DNA of 64,000 nt, taken from NCBI GenBank assembly GCA_013398295.1, contig VZSF01001275.1, positions 1 to 64,000 of the forward strand, given 5' to 3'. The notes under the pieces were generated by a model. It saw only the letters and a program-made list of their open reading frames with translations. It was not told where the DNA came from and made no database searches. Positions within the stretch are counted from its first letter, which is position 1. The number at the start of each line of letters is the position of its first letter. The DNA comes from Chionis minor. Taxonomy: Eukaryota > Chordata > Aves > Charadriiformes > Chionididae. Made by a program: the position numbers and the translations under genes. Of the stretch, positions 9,900 through 23,579 are shown in pieces.

Positions 9900-12800
9900 G
9901 ATTGGTTCTCCTTGAAGCTCATATAAACTTTACATCATTTCTCATGTGTTTCTCATGTGTTTAAGGACTCTCAGAACATTGTTGTGGTCTGTGCTCAATT
10001 GATGAATACTTAATATACTAAAGTACTGGAGATCATTAGCATTCCTGAGGTTGTCTGGCATGCTTTGTTTATGCAGCGTGGAAATGGGAAATATTTCTTT
10101 CAGCCTTTATGAGATATTGGCAGTGTCACCTCTTATAACCATCAGCCTAACAATTATTTGACAAAATATGCTGATGATTGAAATTGCACTGTTAATATGC
10201 ATTGGTGCCAGAATATTATTAGGACCTAGAGCCTGCACCACATGGAGGACACAAACCATGTGGTGGGTGCTGTGCAGCTGCTTGATTCTCCTCCTTACTT
10301 CCCTAAATCACAAAGTGTGAGAACTGACCTGACATTGTTAGCTTAGACATCCTTAATGACTGGGTATCAACACAGATTTTTATTTGCCCTGGGCCAGCTT
10401 ATTGCTCTACCTATGCCATTGCTAAAATCTGGGTATGCATTGCTAAGTTTTAAAAGGCTTTCAGAGAGAAGGAAAATAACACTTTTTTTTAAGGGATCAC
10501 TCACAAGTCTCTGCTCCAGCCATGTCCAGCCCACCTAGATGAAGCTTCTTGGTTGAGGAGCCCAATTGTCTTATTTGTTTAAAACATGAAAGGCAACAAT
10601 CACTCCTGGAGAACGATTTAGGTTTTCGTCATCTCAGTGAGAGGATCTCATCCTTTCTGAGCAAAAAACAGCCTTATTTTGATGCCTGTAGATGAATCTA
10701 CAGGAAGTCCTACACTGTTCCACTGGATGGATAAAATCAGTGGTGGCTCTGTGTTACTGGGTGCTGCTGACATGACTTGTAAGGTAAGTCAGCTTAAAAG
10801 TTTGGCTTCAGTAGGGATTTGCTCCACTGACCTTGTGCAAAAATGAGGTAACAAGAGCTACTTGCTCCCCAGAGTTGTACAAAATTCAGACTGCTGGTAC
10901 TTCAGCATGCACGTCACAAGGTAAAACAGCAACAGGACTGGAGGTGCCAGGAGTCAATAAAGTTTTGCTCTGAGGCCTGAAACACTTTTAAATGGCCCTC
11001 TGTGTAAAAGGTATTGACTTCAGCACCTGAGCTTGATTGGTTTCTGACCTACGTGTTAGGGTGAATGCCAACGGAGACAACGTGGCCTCATACTGACATC
11101 TGTGGTGCCTTCTGCTTAGAGGGGCCAAAACAATAGCCAATGCATTCTATCTTTACAGCACTTTTGTTACAAAAACTCTGAAACTTATCACTCCCTCATA
11201 TACCTAGGTGCACCTTGAGCTGGACTGTGTGCTTTTACAGGTATTTGGGAAAACAATTTCTGAAGACAGGACCTGGGAGATGTGCACTGTATGTGCTTCA
11301 ACCACTAGATTTGAGTAACCCTAACATACATTTGCCATCTTCTGTGCAACTCCAGAATATCGGAGTCTATGGTAGTACCAGTCAGCGCATGCAAAATGGT
11401 CTGATGCCCAGTTATGTTTGACCAGGTGTATGGAACCTCCTAGGTTATTGATATCTATGATATATCTGCTACCTTGCTCCCTGTAGTTGTCAGTGATTTA
11501 AAAACACAGCTTCTCCTTGCAGTAACTGTCACCACACAACACGGTCTGTTCCATCTGCAAACATCAACTTAGTTGTACTGGGTTTGTTGTCATGGTTGCC
11601 TTTGCAAATTGCTCTGCCTCCTCAGGTCATGCTGCAGGAGTTGCACCACATGGAGGGGTGACCCTCACCAACGATTGCAAAGTCATTTCTCACCCCCATG
11701 CCCCGTACAGGTTCCCCCGGGTGTGTTACAGCCAGACCAAGGTCAATGACCAGCTGGCCTCCTGGATGTGGACAGCCTGAGGCCAGCCTGTAGCAACCAG
11801 CCAGACGTGACAATGCTGTTGTTGATGAATGTTTGCTGTGGTGATCTCATGGTGATGTGATGACATTAAGCTGAACAAACAAAGTAGTGGCTAATTGACT
11901 CATCAGTAAACATTCAGCTAAACAGAATTAAACTGAGAGAAAACTCTGTGAAATGATTTAATTTAATAGGAAGCTCCTGATGACAAAGTTTTATTAATTA
12001 CAACTTCACAGGGCCCAGGAGGTACAAAATGAGAGACCAGAAAATTTTCAAAAGGAAAGAACCATCCAGGTTTTGGGATGGTGGGGCTTTTTTGCTCCAA
12101 AAGGTATCCCAAGCCACTTTGAATGGGAATTTGTTCATTTATAAGCTGAAGTAAAAATAATTTTGTAATAAGATGAGCATCAGAAGCACACACACCTTAC
12201 ACATTGTCCTTAGCATTCAGTGCATTTGCATACATCACCATTTCTAAACTATCCAAAACAAAAGCCAAGCCTCATGCAAATTAACAGATTTATAATTGGT
12301 AGTTTTCAATTTCTAGTTAGTGTTTCACGGACAAGAAGGCTATGTAAAATAGAGCTCCATTCAAGACAGTTTCTGTTTTCATCATTAGCTCTGTACAGAG
12401 GTGGAAATTTGGCTTGAAAGGATAGCTCCTTGTTCTTGGGGCGATTTGAGTATAGCACTTCTCACACAATATTTCTGAAAGTATTTTGTGATGACACTAT
12501 TGATGGAATTGTTACAAAACATGCCCTGATGAAGCATCTCTCCATTCTGTGAGGCTTAGAAAGATTATTTCTGTGATGATTCTTTTAGCCACAACTCTGT
12601 TGATGTTAAAGTTCAGAATGAAAACTTCCAATAGGAAAGGACTCGCGTCAGTTCAAAAGTGGTAAGTCTCCAATTTGACAGCGTCAGCTGCTACTTCAAT
12701 CTTCATGTTCACAACAGCACCCTACTAAGTTTTATGAGCAGCTGTGTGAGCACCAAACATCTTTCAATGACATTTGCTGTGAGAAAGCTCAGCTTTCTGC

Positions 12801-15800
12801 TGCAGTGCAGACCTGCAGTGATCACACACCTCTCCAAACATTTACAGAGCTGTTACTTCAAAAGTCACTATTGTTACATCGAGCAACCTCTACCTTTACT
12901 TCTGGTTATTGCTACCAGACTAATTGCTGTCCACTAGTTGGAAGACTATTCAAAATGCAGCTTCTTCTTTCTCCTGGAGAGCAGCACAGGATTATACCAT
13001 TTACAGACTACTTTCTTCTTGGCACTCGCCTGTACACAGAGGACCATGGATTTCCAGTGGTCTCTGTGGAAAAATGAACCCAGGAACAATTTTACCACCT
13101 CTCTCAGCACCGCTGTTATAATCCTCTGTGCATAATGCGATTACTTACGCCAGTGTTACTAGATTTTTCTCTTTCCTTCTCCCTTCATATCCAGGCCCTT
13201 TTTCTACTTCTGTAGCTGTTTTTTCACATCTCCAAGTTCACCTCAGCCTCTCATTTTCAGCACTACAGGTAATAATGCATGAACCAGCTAGCCTCTCCTC
13301 CTGACATTTGTACCCTTCTTCCTGGCCCCTCCTCCTGATATCCCACAACTCACAGTCAATCCAATGTGCAGCTGACGAAATCCTTTCCCATTGCCGTGAC
13401 CTCACCCCCCTCTCCCCTGAACTTCTGCATTTGCCAGACCTTCTTCAACATCTGTGTTGAGCTTCTCCTTCTTTCACTCTGCCATTACCTGACGGCATCT
13501 CCTTTTCACTCTTCACAGAGGGCATCCCATGCCAATCCTATATTCTTTGCCATCTAAATTTTATAAAGAAAAATATATTCTGGCCAACCTAGAACAATTT
13601 TGTTCCTTTATTTTTTTTGGGGGGGGGTGGGTGAGCTTTTTTTATGTTTACAGCCCTTTCTGGCAAGGACTTATAGTCAGAATCTAGAATAAAGATGCCA
13701 AGTCATTTATGGCATTATTATACAGAAGAAGCATATATAATTTGTGGAGGATAAATTTGCAGTTGTGGTGATACACAACATTTGGGCTAGTTCCTCAGTC
13801 TTTGCAAGCAGATAATCCTTTCTTAGAGGTCAGCACAATTAACATCACCTCTGTAAACCCTCACAATAATTACTTGCATTATTTTAATCAGAGGAACAAT
13901 CTTGTTCCTTTGAATCTTGATTAACAAGAGTTACCAGCTATAAAGTATTCTTTATGTGTAGGTTTGGAGCACCTTCTGATGGTTCTGTATCCAGCCAAAT
14001 TAGACTCTTTAGGCATGCTAAGAAAACAGGAGTCCAAATGACTCACAGACCTACACTGTGATATGATGCCTGTGACTTTTTGGTCACTGGTTCAGTCAGG
14101 AGGTATTGAAGGTCTTCACTGAAAAGCTCCAGGAGCGCTGCTGCTCCGTCTGCTGTTGAATGGCCGTAATAGTCACAACTTTGGATCGGTACTACTTCTA
14201 CCAGGAATGAGCACGGCTTTTGCTTTTCCCCTTCCTGCTATTGTTATCACATCCTCCCAACAAGCACGTTTGTTTTGTCTGTCTAGTGGTTTCTATGCAT
14301 CATCCAGCATTTATGGAAGTTAGTAGAAAATTTTTCCCCACTGCTTTCTCAGGAAACAACTGTCTTCATTTTGATGACTTTGTTAAGACTTGCTTCATAG
14401 AGAACAAATGATACTCTAATTGATGTCCTCAGCGGGAAAAGATGGTAGTGAACAGGTTTTAAAAGCTAAAATATCTTAGACTAAGATGGGTGGAATGTTA
14501 GGATGTGTTAGGAAACAGTAACCTCAGCTCTTGGTGCTTATGTTACTGCCGTTCTATGCGTGAACAAGAAGCACTTAATTCTTTACTTTCCTTCAAGAAT
14601 TCCACCATTTTATGAAGAAAACACACACATGCAAATACCAGGGCCTTTACATAAACGGATGAGGAAACTGGATGAACAGACTATAATTTTGGGCCCTTCT
14701 ATTGAGGAAAATTAATTACATGTTAGGCGATTCACAGATTTCTAAACTGGATTGGAAATACCTATTAATTTTACAAAGTATTTCAGCTGACAGCTGCTGA
14801 ACGAGTCTTTTAGTTGGTCTCACACTAGGAACGTCAACTGCTTTAGCCGATTGCTGGAATTGGTGAAGGACGACAGCCAGGTTAATCAGAACATATAGAC
14901 ACAGTAAGGGTAAATATTGTGCTAAATTTAGCAATGCATTCTGCTAGATTGCATGAGCAACAGTAGGTGTAACTGCTGTATATTAGAATCAACCATCACA
15001 ATGAATTTACAGGACTCCCAAGGACAGTTGATTCAGCTGATGCTGCCATGGCTAAATGCCAGTTTTTCTATTGTCAAGTAACCCTGTTCTTCTGTTTTTC
15101 TTAATCAGTAACCACAAAATATCAGTTAAAAAATAAACACTACATATATATTTATTTGTCAAAATTGGATTGGTGAGGAGGGAGAAAACTGTCTGAAGCC
15201 TATTGAAATGACTTTTCACATCCGAGACACAAGACCCTCATTCTGTAAAGACTTCAGTTTGCATTTGCTTAGTTTTGCACAGCACAGGATCAACTAATGA
15301 AAGAATATGAATACTTTACTCAAAAGTGCAGGACTAAAGACTAGTTAGGTCTGTACCTTTATGTACAAATGCACCAAAAAATGCCATTGGAAAATGCTTC
15401 TGACCTTTGAGTTGACATACTGGAAATTAACATTGGTCTGAATTAATGGGCGTTAACAATAATTTCTGCTACAATCTTATTAAATGACCAAAGAGCTCAC
15501 TTGCAAACTGATTAGATGTGCAACTAGATGTACAGAGAAAAATAAATCCTTCCATCACTAATACTTCTAGTAAGAAAAATAGTTTAATAATGCCTTTTCC
15601 AAATTGTGCAAATGTTCAGGGTGATATGAAGCGAAACCATTCTATAATAAAGCCTGGCTTGATATCCTCCTGGAAGGACTGGTGTAAGAGCTGTGATAAC
15701 TTCTTCCAGGTGTGTCTCAGGCTGAGGTAGCAAGGGCTCAAGAGGGAGGATGCACATTTTTCTTGCAGCCTCTACTTCAAATGCAGTGTCCTGCCTTATG

Positions 15801-16505
15801 TCCCTGACAAGTGTCCCTAAGAGAAAGCTTTCCTTGAAGACCTTGAGGTGAGACTCATAGGGGTGATGTTACTCTCTTTACAGTAATAACTTTAAAAGAA
15901 ATGGATTTTGCTTTCAGTTCTTACATTTCTGGGTAGCAGTTGTAACTTTGATATGTTCCACACATCCATTAAACTTTATGCTGCCATTACCAGCCCCTTC
16001 TTTCCTCTAACCCTGGGTTTATGGTCCACTTAGCTCTGTTTACTGACTTGGTATTTCATGGCCAAAGCAGACAGAATGCAGCTTTTTAATAAGAATTGAC
16101 AGTCTAGTGTCACGTACCATGCTCCTTTGCTATGGGTTAACGTGAAAAATCTTAAGCATGGCTAATTTTTGTTCAATTTGTAAAATGTTGGCTTATGACG
16201 TTGAATGTCATTCAGCCCAGCACTTGAAGCACTGAATGTCAATTAGCTTGAATAAATGGAATAACAACTTCAGATGGGCAAAAGAATAACTTTGGAAAAT
16301 TCTAGCTGAAATTAATCCTCTAGAGCCATTTGTCAAAGATATGTAATCTGGTTGCTAAATGCTTTTCTTAGAAAACGCTCTTTCAACTGTCTCATCAAGG
16401 CCTATATTCAAAGGAACAAACAAACAAAGCCTTGGAAATCTGTATTTGAAGGCTGATTTTTGTTTTGTCCAGTAAAAAACTGTCACTAAAAATACAAAAA
16501 GAAAA
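9900..16505. other. Long noncoding stretch, no gene recognised
   Basis: I see no gene, RNA or confident repeat. About 11590-11810 is somewhat GC-richer and has short frames on both strands. About 12660-13560 is pyrimidine-rich on the plus strand and poor in stop codons, so several overlapping frames of 60-92 codons appear in all three plus frames. None resembles a known protein. A T-run followed by a G-run occurs at about 13609-13627. A direct repeat of tttctcatgtg occurs at about 9939-9961. Confidence 0.5.
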
Positions 16506-16509
16506 GAGC

Positions 16510-16640
16510 TGTGATTCCGTGGGTAGTGCATATGTCTTGGAGTAAAAACCAAGTTCCAGTCCTCAATCTACCATTCACTCATCTTTTACCAAAACCTCTG
16601 GGAAGCTGAAACAGTCTCCCCCTGCTACTTCCCATGATAT
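16510..16640 (+). repeat. Possible MIR-like tRNA-derived SINE
   Basis: The segment contains gttccagtcc at about 16553-16562, which resembles the B box of an RNA polymerase III promoter. It is followed by ctaccattcactcatctttt and then accaaaacctctgggaagct, in the same order as the MIR core, where the tRNA head is followed by a region close to gccacttactagctgtgtga and cctcagtttcc. The A-box half is weak. The overall match is that of a very old copy, and the call is tentative. Confidence 0.35.
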
Positions 16641-19600
16641 TCATTATGCTCCTGCTACTCTCTGCATGGCTTCCAGCGTTAATCTGAAGGTCCTTGCACA
16701 GCTGCATTGTGCAAGGGTAGATTCTGCCCATGAAGAAAGTAAGTTTCCCAGAAAGATTCTACATGCAGAGTCGATGTCATCTTTATGTGAATCAACAGAG
16801 GAACTGCTTACATACGTTTAAAACTGGATTGTGTGAAGAAATGCTGCTTGTTTTGTACACTCACACAGATCTAAAATGGCTACTCCAGTTTTGCGGAATC
16901 TCAGAATAAACGGAAAATGTCATTTCCAAACAAATGCATCCTACAAAACCACAAGCAGTGAGAATGTGGAGAAGAACAGACCAGAATACGGGCATTTGCC
17001 TATTATTTTGATTTGTACAAAGTATAGCACTTAATTAATCATTCTGCTTCTGGTGGTCTCTATTTCTTGGGTTGGAAGAGAGAAAGTACTGTGTCTTACA
17101 TGTTCATTGTGTATTTTTTAAAATTACAGTAGGTTTATTTGAATGTGACACTGCATTTGCTTTTTCTCTTGTAGAATCAAGTGAAATTACAGTGCAGTAC
17201 TTGACAGGGCACTTTGTTACGTGGGGAAATCTGCAGTGCGAGTCATTTAGTGTATTGGAAATGTTAGAGATGTCTTTTTAATATGGGTATAAAACCTGTG
17301 AGAGGACAAATATCATAAGGAGGTGGTACTGATTTACAGCTTTCTAGCTAGACGTGAAAGTTTTAGCTCTGTTTTGAGATAAAATACTAAATGTAAAACT
17401 CACTTGAGACTACATATACTTATAGTCTTTAAAACACTTAGAATCAGTCAGGCTAAGAATTAACTTATTCTCAGTAGAAGTTAGCATAAGTTATTTCAAA
17501 ACTCAGTGTTTACACAGGTCACAAAAGTTGAAAACAGCTGGAGACATACTTCATGCATTATTACTATCTGTGTAAGTAATGGAATTTTGTAAGTGAAACG
17601 CACAATAAATAGGATATTGAAGGAAAAATGGCAGAAACATGAATAATAATAGTAACTGGTTAACTAAAATAGATGCACTCTTGTTCTAAAGACATCTTGT
17701 TAGTTAGTGACAAGCTAATTAATTGATGTCAGAGATTTAAACCAGGTGCATGTGATTTCTTTTTCTTTTTCTGTGGTTTATACTGGGATGTAACGAATGC
17801 TGATTAAAAAAATACTAAATACTTTCTCTGGAATTTAACTGGGTGCCAAATATGCATTTGGGGCCCTATTCTTCAAGCTGCTTGGTGTTTCCTGTGAGGC
17901 AGTCATCAACTAGGAGGGATATTGGAGCCCTTCTTGAAGGTCTGACTGAGTGCTGAGGGCACTCAGCCTTTGATCTTTTTTAGTTCACAAGACGCCTGAG
18001 GCACAAAGTGCTATAAATGCTTACTAGACTCAATTGTGTAGTATTACTTATGCACAGAATTTGGATTTTTATGGTTTAGATTTCTTGTAAAACTGTTTGG
18101 GACTAACAGTACTTCCCACCTGACATATTGTCTAACCCTCTGGACTCTCATAACATTTGTCAAGCAGCTGAAAGACCTTTCTATTTCAAAATGCCCTGGA
18201 TTTCAGAAGTGGCCACTGACTCTCTCATTGTCCATTCAAAGAAAGTTGGAGCACTGCTGAACCACTCTAGGAAGCCTGTAATCTCCCAGTCCCAGTACTA
18301 GAAAAACAAGATCTACGATGAAGCAGAGATTGTTTCCTTTGCTGAGTTGCCATTTAACAGTCAGAGGAACTGGGAGATAGTCCGACAGTCCTCAGCTCTT
18401 TTCATCCTCCCCAGTTATTATTGTAACACAGCTCTTGTTTTGCCACCTGAATGTCTGTATCTCTTTCATAAAGCTCCAGCAGACGTTGTCGGGGACACTG
18501 GATATTAATCTTCAAGTGATTCAAGGGAAAGTTTGTCACTTTCTGGATGTTCTGCAGGTGAGACATCCTGACAGAGAAGTCTGCACAAATAAATGAGAAA
18601 TAGCAAATGTTCTGGTCACTTCAACAACTTAATCCAAAAGAATTATATGGATCCCTCAGGAGGGAGCTGGAAATTTTTAGCTACAAGTAGTTTCAGGGCA
18701 TGTTTAGTCACCACGACCTGAGATTTCTTCTCACTTGATCACTAGGGAAAAAGGAGAGACTTCTATGCAGCAAAGATCCTCCTTTGAGATGTAAAGCAGC
18801 AGAAGGCAAGTACCCCTGCCCCACTGGGGCAGCTGTTCTCCTGTCTGTAACAGCTGCCTGAGCTTTCCAGGCAGGAAACAAGAGATCTTTTCACTGAAGC
18901 TTGAGAAACATGCCTGCAAACTTGCTCCCTGTATTGCAAGCAATGCTCATTTCTCTTCTCTGCCCATAGTGTCTCCGTGCTTTGGGGCTGCTGAGAAGAC
19001 TACTTCACAGTTGAACCTGCCACCACTCAAAACCACACCCTGAAAAAGCAGACAATTCTGGGTTGCAGATAAGTCAGGTTCCTTGTAAACATGAAAAAAA
19101 AGGGATAGTCATCCTCCCAACTGACTTGTGCCTAACTTTTAAGTTAGTGCTAGAAAAGGTCTCCAAAAGGAATTGTCTGTGTTTCCTGTAAAGACCATGG
19201 GCAAAGGAAAAATGTATTTGAAAGTCTCCATAGAAAGATCTCGCCTTCCTGCATATGGCATCTAAGCTTAGGACCTGACTCCCATATTTAGTTGGGTGCG
19301 TTATTTAAGGGAAGGCACCTTTCTTGGTTCAAGTTAGATTGCTTAGACCCAAAAGTTGTCTCATGAGTCATGTAGATAATGCTCAAAGAATCAAAACTCC
19401 TTCTCTGAAGTGCTCCAGTGGTCTGCACATCTCTCTATATTACATTTTCTTCTGTGTTCCTTACAGAGTTATATGACTAGTGCCTTCAGCTAGTGAGGGA
19501 CAGAGTCTTACATATGTATGTGGACAGAGTGAATATCTTAAGGAGCTTTGCTCTCATTTATTTAAGCCCCTAAAATGTGGATGCACACAATCAGTCATCT

Positions 19601-22600
19601 CAAAGAGACACAGCTGTAATAGCAACTATCTCTTTTTACTCAGCTTCTCAGGGCATTGATTATACAAATACATTTTAGTCAGTAAATTCTACAGCACCTA
19701 CATTTTCAAACAACTGTCAAAGGGCAAAACAAAAATATATGGTTTCCTGACTTCTTAAAATTTGCTGCAAAGAACAGACAGAGATCCATAAAACCCACAA
19801 AATGTCTCAAAACATCTCAGTGGTGTGTTGTTCCTGAGCCTGTTTAGCACTCGCAATGGTGTGTAATATAGTTAGGCTCACTGCAGATCAGAATGAGGCA
19901 ATGTGTTGCCAGTTTGAAAAGAGTGTTAACAATTAAAAAAGTGCCAATCAAAGCAAAAAGATGAAACATTACACAGCTATTAAGAATATTATTCAGTCCT
20001 TTTAAATGATTGCCAATTTAGATACTTCTCTCATTAAATCATTCTAGTTAGGTATTGTACTGAATGCCAGTTTTCAAGAACAAGACAGTCCACAAGCTTA
20101 GCTCATTAATGAAGACACAACCTGGTAGGTAATTTTATAATTAAAATGGATATTTTGAGGACTAAACTGACTTTTGCTACATATCCAATTCTCAGTTCAG
20201 TAAGAGAATTTATGCAAAAAATTTTCATGCTAAATTGTAAGAGTAACTGAAGAGATGAAAAGGGGGGCACAGTTGAGCATTTCTGTGACTGTTTTGAGCA
20301 GAACAGCCTTAAAATGTTCTGTTTATTAACACAGTGGAGAAAGGTTTGTGTAAGGTTAATGTTAGAATCACTTAGGATGGTAACTCCTTCTGCAAAGCAT
20401 CTGCATAAATTTGAAAAAGCTGCCAGATTTCCATCTGTTAGCAATACAACTTCAGCCACAAAGACAACTGTCGTGACAACCGCACTGAGTTAGTCTTTCA
20501 AATAAAACCTGTTAAAAGCTACTGCCCTCCAGCCTCCACCCACTGCAGTTAACGGCATTAAATAGCACTCTAACTGGTATTTATTTTCTTAGGCATTCCT
20601 CACTTGTGCAGCTGCTGGCACACTGGCCTTTGATTTAAAATAACCTCAACAGGGTAAGAGTTTACAGTCTCTGAAGGTCATGATGTATATGAAGTGCTTG
20701 TCTGAAAGAAACACCCAACCTGAACTTTCTCAGGCTGATGTTACTGGATTCTGTATACTTGTCTCTCACCTATTTTGCATGGTCTCTTGTCTGGGAACTG
20801 TGATGGTTCAGATGATTTCTTCCAGATGATGGCTAACCACAAAGAGACCACTGGGGCTGTTCTGGACAACTGGTCTAGGTTTAAAGGTGGTGGGAATCAC
20901 CTTTAAGGCCTTTCTCCCCTCCTCATCGAAGCTCCTCCTGCAGTTTTTGATGAACTTGGGTGGCACAGCAAGTTCAGGCTAGTTTCAGCTCATCCATGAA
21001 ATCTGTGCTGACAACAATATCAAAGCTATTAGAAAACTCATTTGTAGAAGGTCCCTCATTCAACAGTCTATTTTTACCCAGGCATTTCAGCGTCTCAGGG
21101 TAACACATGTACCATCTACTGACCTTCATAGGAATAGGCTTAACATTTCTAAAGCCCTCACCGAGATGTGGATATAAAAATGAATAGACTTTCTTGTAAC
21201 GGTAGAACTATTTTTGTGCTGTTTTGTCACTGTTGCCATCACATAGACTGCTGCTGTCAGGGACAGTCTACTGGTGGGGCTGAGAGTGCTGGAACCCTTC
21301 TCCCATCCGTGGGAGTGCTGTTTGTCCATCTGCCACAGCAGTCCTCTGTCCCCATTGCAGTTGCCTTGAGCACTGGTTAGGCCTGGGTACCTGTACTGCA
21401 CACTCTCCCGATGCCTACGCAGCTAGGATAGAAGAAGTGAGTAAAATTGATTCTCAGAAAACTAGTGATTTAAAAGCACAGAATAAATTTCTTGTTGGAG
21501 GCTGGAATACCCGAGAAAATGTTAATAAGTGTAATAAAAGCTTGCTGTTTTCTCCTGCATGTTTAAAAAGGGCTGTTAAAAAGGACCGTTGCGTGAACAA
21601 CGCTGCACGCAAACCAAAAATGTAAAGGAGTGATATTTTTTAGTTGTCAGTGTCGGCAGAATTCCCATAAATAATGTCTCTTTCACTTCTGTGCATAAGC
21701 TTCAGATTTAGTCACGTACATCCTTATGGATGTTTCTTTCTCAGGGCTTCATGATATATTGCATTTTATAGTGGAAATATTCCTAAGATTTTAGTGTGAT
21801 TGCATAGGAGCCAAATGGCATCAAATACACAAATATCAGGTGTCATTTAAGTTTTAATTAAAAGACCTTTTCTAAAGGAACAAGGGAAAAAGCTCCCAGC
21901 ATCTTATGGTTAGGGAAACCTGAAAAGATTGAGAAATAGAGTTTCTGACTTTCCTCAGCAGATGATGCTAAGATGGTTCTTATGTCTGCTGGAAAGATTG
22001 TGATGAGACTGTGCAGCGGCTCTTTATGAATTTAACTTCTTCAGCTCATCTGACAAATACTTAGTATCTGAGCGCCATATGGAACATTTGTTGGGCTCAG
22101 TGTGCATCCTTTCAGGTTCCCATTTGGATGACAAACCAAAGACTTCTGATATCATGTCAGTCCAGATTAACTCTTCTTCCTTGTGTGTCCCTGCTCTCTT
22201 TGCACTGGCAGCTGCATGGAGGAAAAAAACAACTCACGTTGTGTTGTTCAGCTCAGGGCAGGGAGGTGACTCCTGGGAAGAAGTGGGGTAGAGGAGGTGG
22301 TTGGCTACGCTGCTGCACTCTTTGGGTGCTCAGAATTGCATGTGGATGAGCCATGTGGTGGTGGTGGAAGGGTGCCAGGCAGAGGTATGAGAAGAAACCA
22401 GCATTAACCCTCCCTGCAAACACAATGCAGAAGCAAGGCAAGATTTTATTGACACTATGAGGCACAACTTTTCAATGAAAAGAGATGATACGGGCTAACA
22501 GTGGGGTGCACAATAACAGTAATATCCTGGGTTCAAAACCAACATCGCTGCCCTCTGGCTGGCTCAGGTGTGCTGAAAGTTAGTCAATAATGACACAGCA

Positions 22601-22699
22601 TCTTCAAAGCATTTACAGTGTTGGCCAATTAAAATTCCTTCCCTAGCACTTTTATTCCTGTTTGTTAAGGGTTAGATCAGGCTTTTAACTTCAAGCGAG
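16641..22699. other. Long noncoding stretch, no gene recognised
   Basis: Only short frames occur, the longest being a 117-codon minus frame at 20106-20459 with no recognisable motif. The stretch 20520-20660 has even composition and no repeat signature, as often seen in conserved noncoding elements, but this is only an impression. An inverted repeat at 20881-20906 is listed separately. Confidence 0.5.
20881..20906. repeat. Short perfect inverted repeat (9-bp stem, 8-base loop)
   Basis: The arms ttaaaggtg (20881-20889) and cacctttaa (20898-20906) are exact reverse complements, separated by gtgggaat. There is no following T-run to suggest an RNA polymerase III terminator. Such a hairpin can arise by chance in 64 kb, and I assign no function. 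Confidence 0.6.
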
Positions 22700-23110
22700 G
22701 AGCTGTGGGAGGCTCTTTGGAGTAATGCTCCTTCCAGCACATCCCTCTTGTGTGGGAGGCATGATGATAATCAGCTGCGGCTCTTTCCAGGACACAGCCT
22801 GGGGAGGGGGCAGGGAAGGTGATGCTGCAGCCGTGCGGTGAATGAGGTGGGAGACAGCCCCCATCTCAGGGTGCCTTCTCCACAGGCTGGTGGTTGACTC
22901 CCTGCGCTGCCAGTTGCACCCTTATCTGCCTGAACCCCGGCTCCGCCTGGGACCAGGCAGTGTGTGAAGGTGGAGGGAAAAGTTTTAGCTGGAGAGACAG
23001 CATGTCAAAGGAGTGGGGAGCAAGCCCAGCGCGTCGCCCCCGGTTCCTCTCTCCATACGCCGTTAACTGGGGTTGCCTGGCCCGGAGGAAGGGCATGCAC
23101 TAGCACTAGC
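22700..23110. other. GC-richer patch, no gene recognised
   Basis: Base composition rises relative to the flanks, with several CpG dinucleotides around 23020-23070. Frames open on both strands (22866-23096 minus and 22894-23103 plus) mirror each other, as expected from low stop density. No promoter motif, exon or known repeat could be named. Confidence 0.45.
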
Positions 23111-23351
23111 AAAAGGCATTGCAGCTGAGGGCTTCTCCTGCATGGCTGGGGGCTTCATCAAATGCTCCGACAGCTCCTTCAGTGACAACACTGTGATCTA
23201 CCGCTCCAACGTTAGCCACAACGATGTCTTGTGGTATTAAAATAATCTCTGGAGTTTCCTCTAAGCAATTGCAACCAGAAGCGACAGCAAAGTTTGGCCT
23301 GCCTAATGCGATTGTAGTATCTACTGATACAGTAACAGTTAATGTCACCAC
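23067..23351. other. Overlapping unidentified frames on both strands
   Basis: On the plus strand a frame runs from 23067 to a stop at 23238-23240 (57 codons). Its last part, from about 23121, has mostly G or C in third positions and includes FIKCSDSSFSDN and VIYRSNVSHNDVLWY. A second plus frame continues to a stop near 23357. On the minus strand 23106-23351 is open for 81 codons and is rich in valine and threonine. I do not recognise any of the three. The GC bias at third positions suggests a decayed exon on the plus strand, but chance openness in a stop-poor patch is equally possible. At most one of the frames is likely to have been coding. Confidence 0.2.
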
Positions 23352-23550
23352 CCTCTAACAACATTAGCCTGATCCGTAAACAGATAAAACAGAGGCGAAG
23401 TAACTTTGTTGATCATAAGATTAGAGATCCTGCTGGTCTTTGTTTGAACCCTTTAGAGAAAATCAGAGAGATTAAGTAGAGAATTTCCAGTGATTTTATT
23501 ATTAGTGTGTAATATGTTTACTTAGTCCTGATTAAACAAGATAACTTGGT

Positions 23551-23577
23551 TAAAAAAAAAAAAAAAAGAAAAAAAGA
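23551..23577 (+). repeat. Poly-A tract with interruption
   Basis: A run of about 15 A bases followed by g and a further A-run. It could be a plain microsatellite or the tail of a retroposed sequence. No recognisable retroposed body lies upstream, and CR1 elements lack poly-A tails. Confidence 0.85.
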
Positions 23578-23579
23578 TG

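Noticed and set aside
12659..13135. Four overlapping plus-strand frames of 65-92 codons
   Set aside because: All three plus frames are open at once, which points to a stop-poor pyrimidine-rich composition and not to coding.
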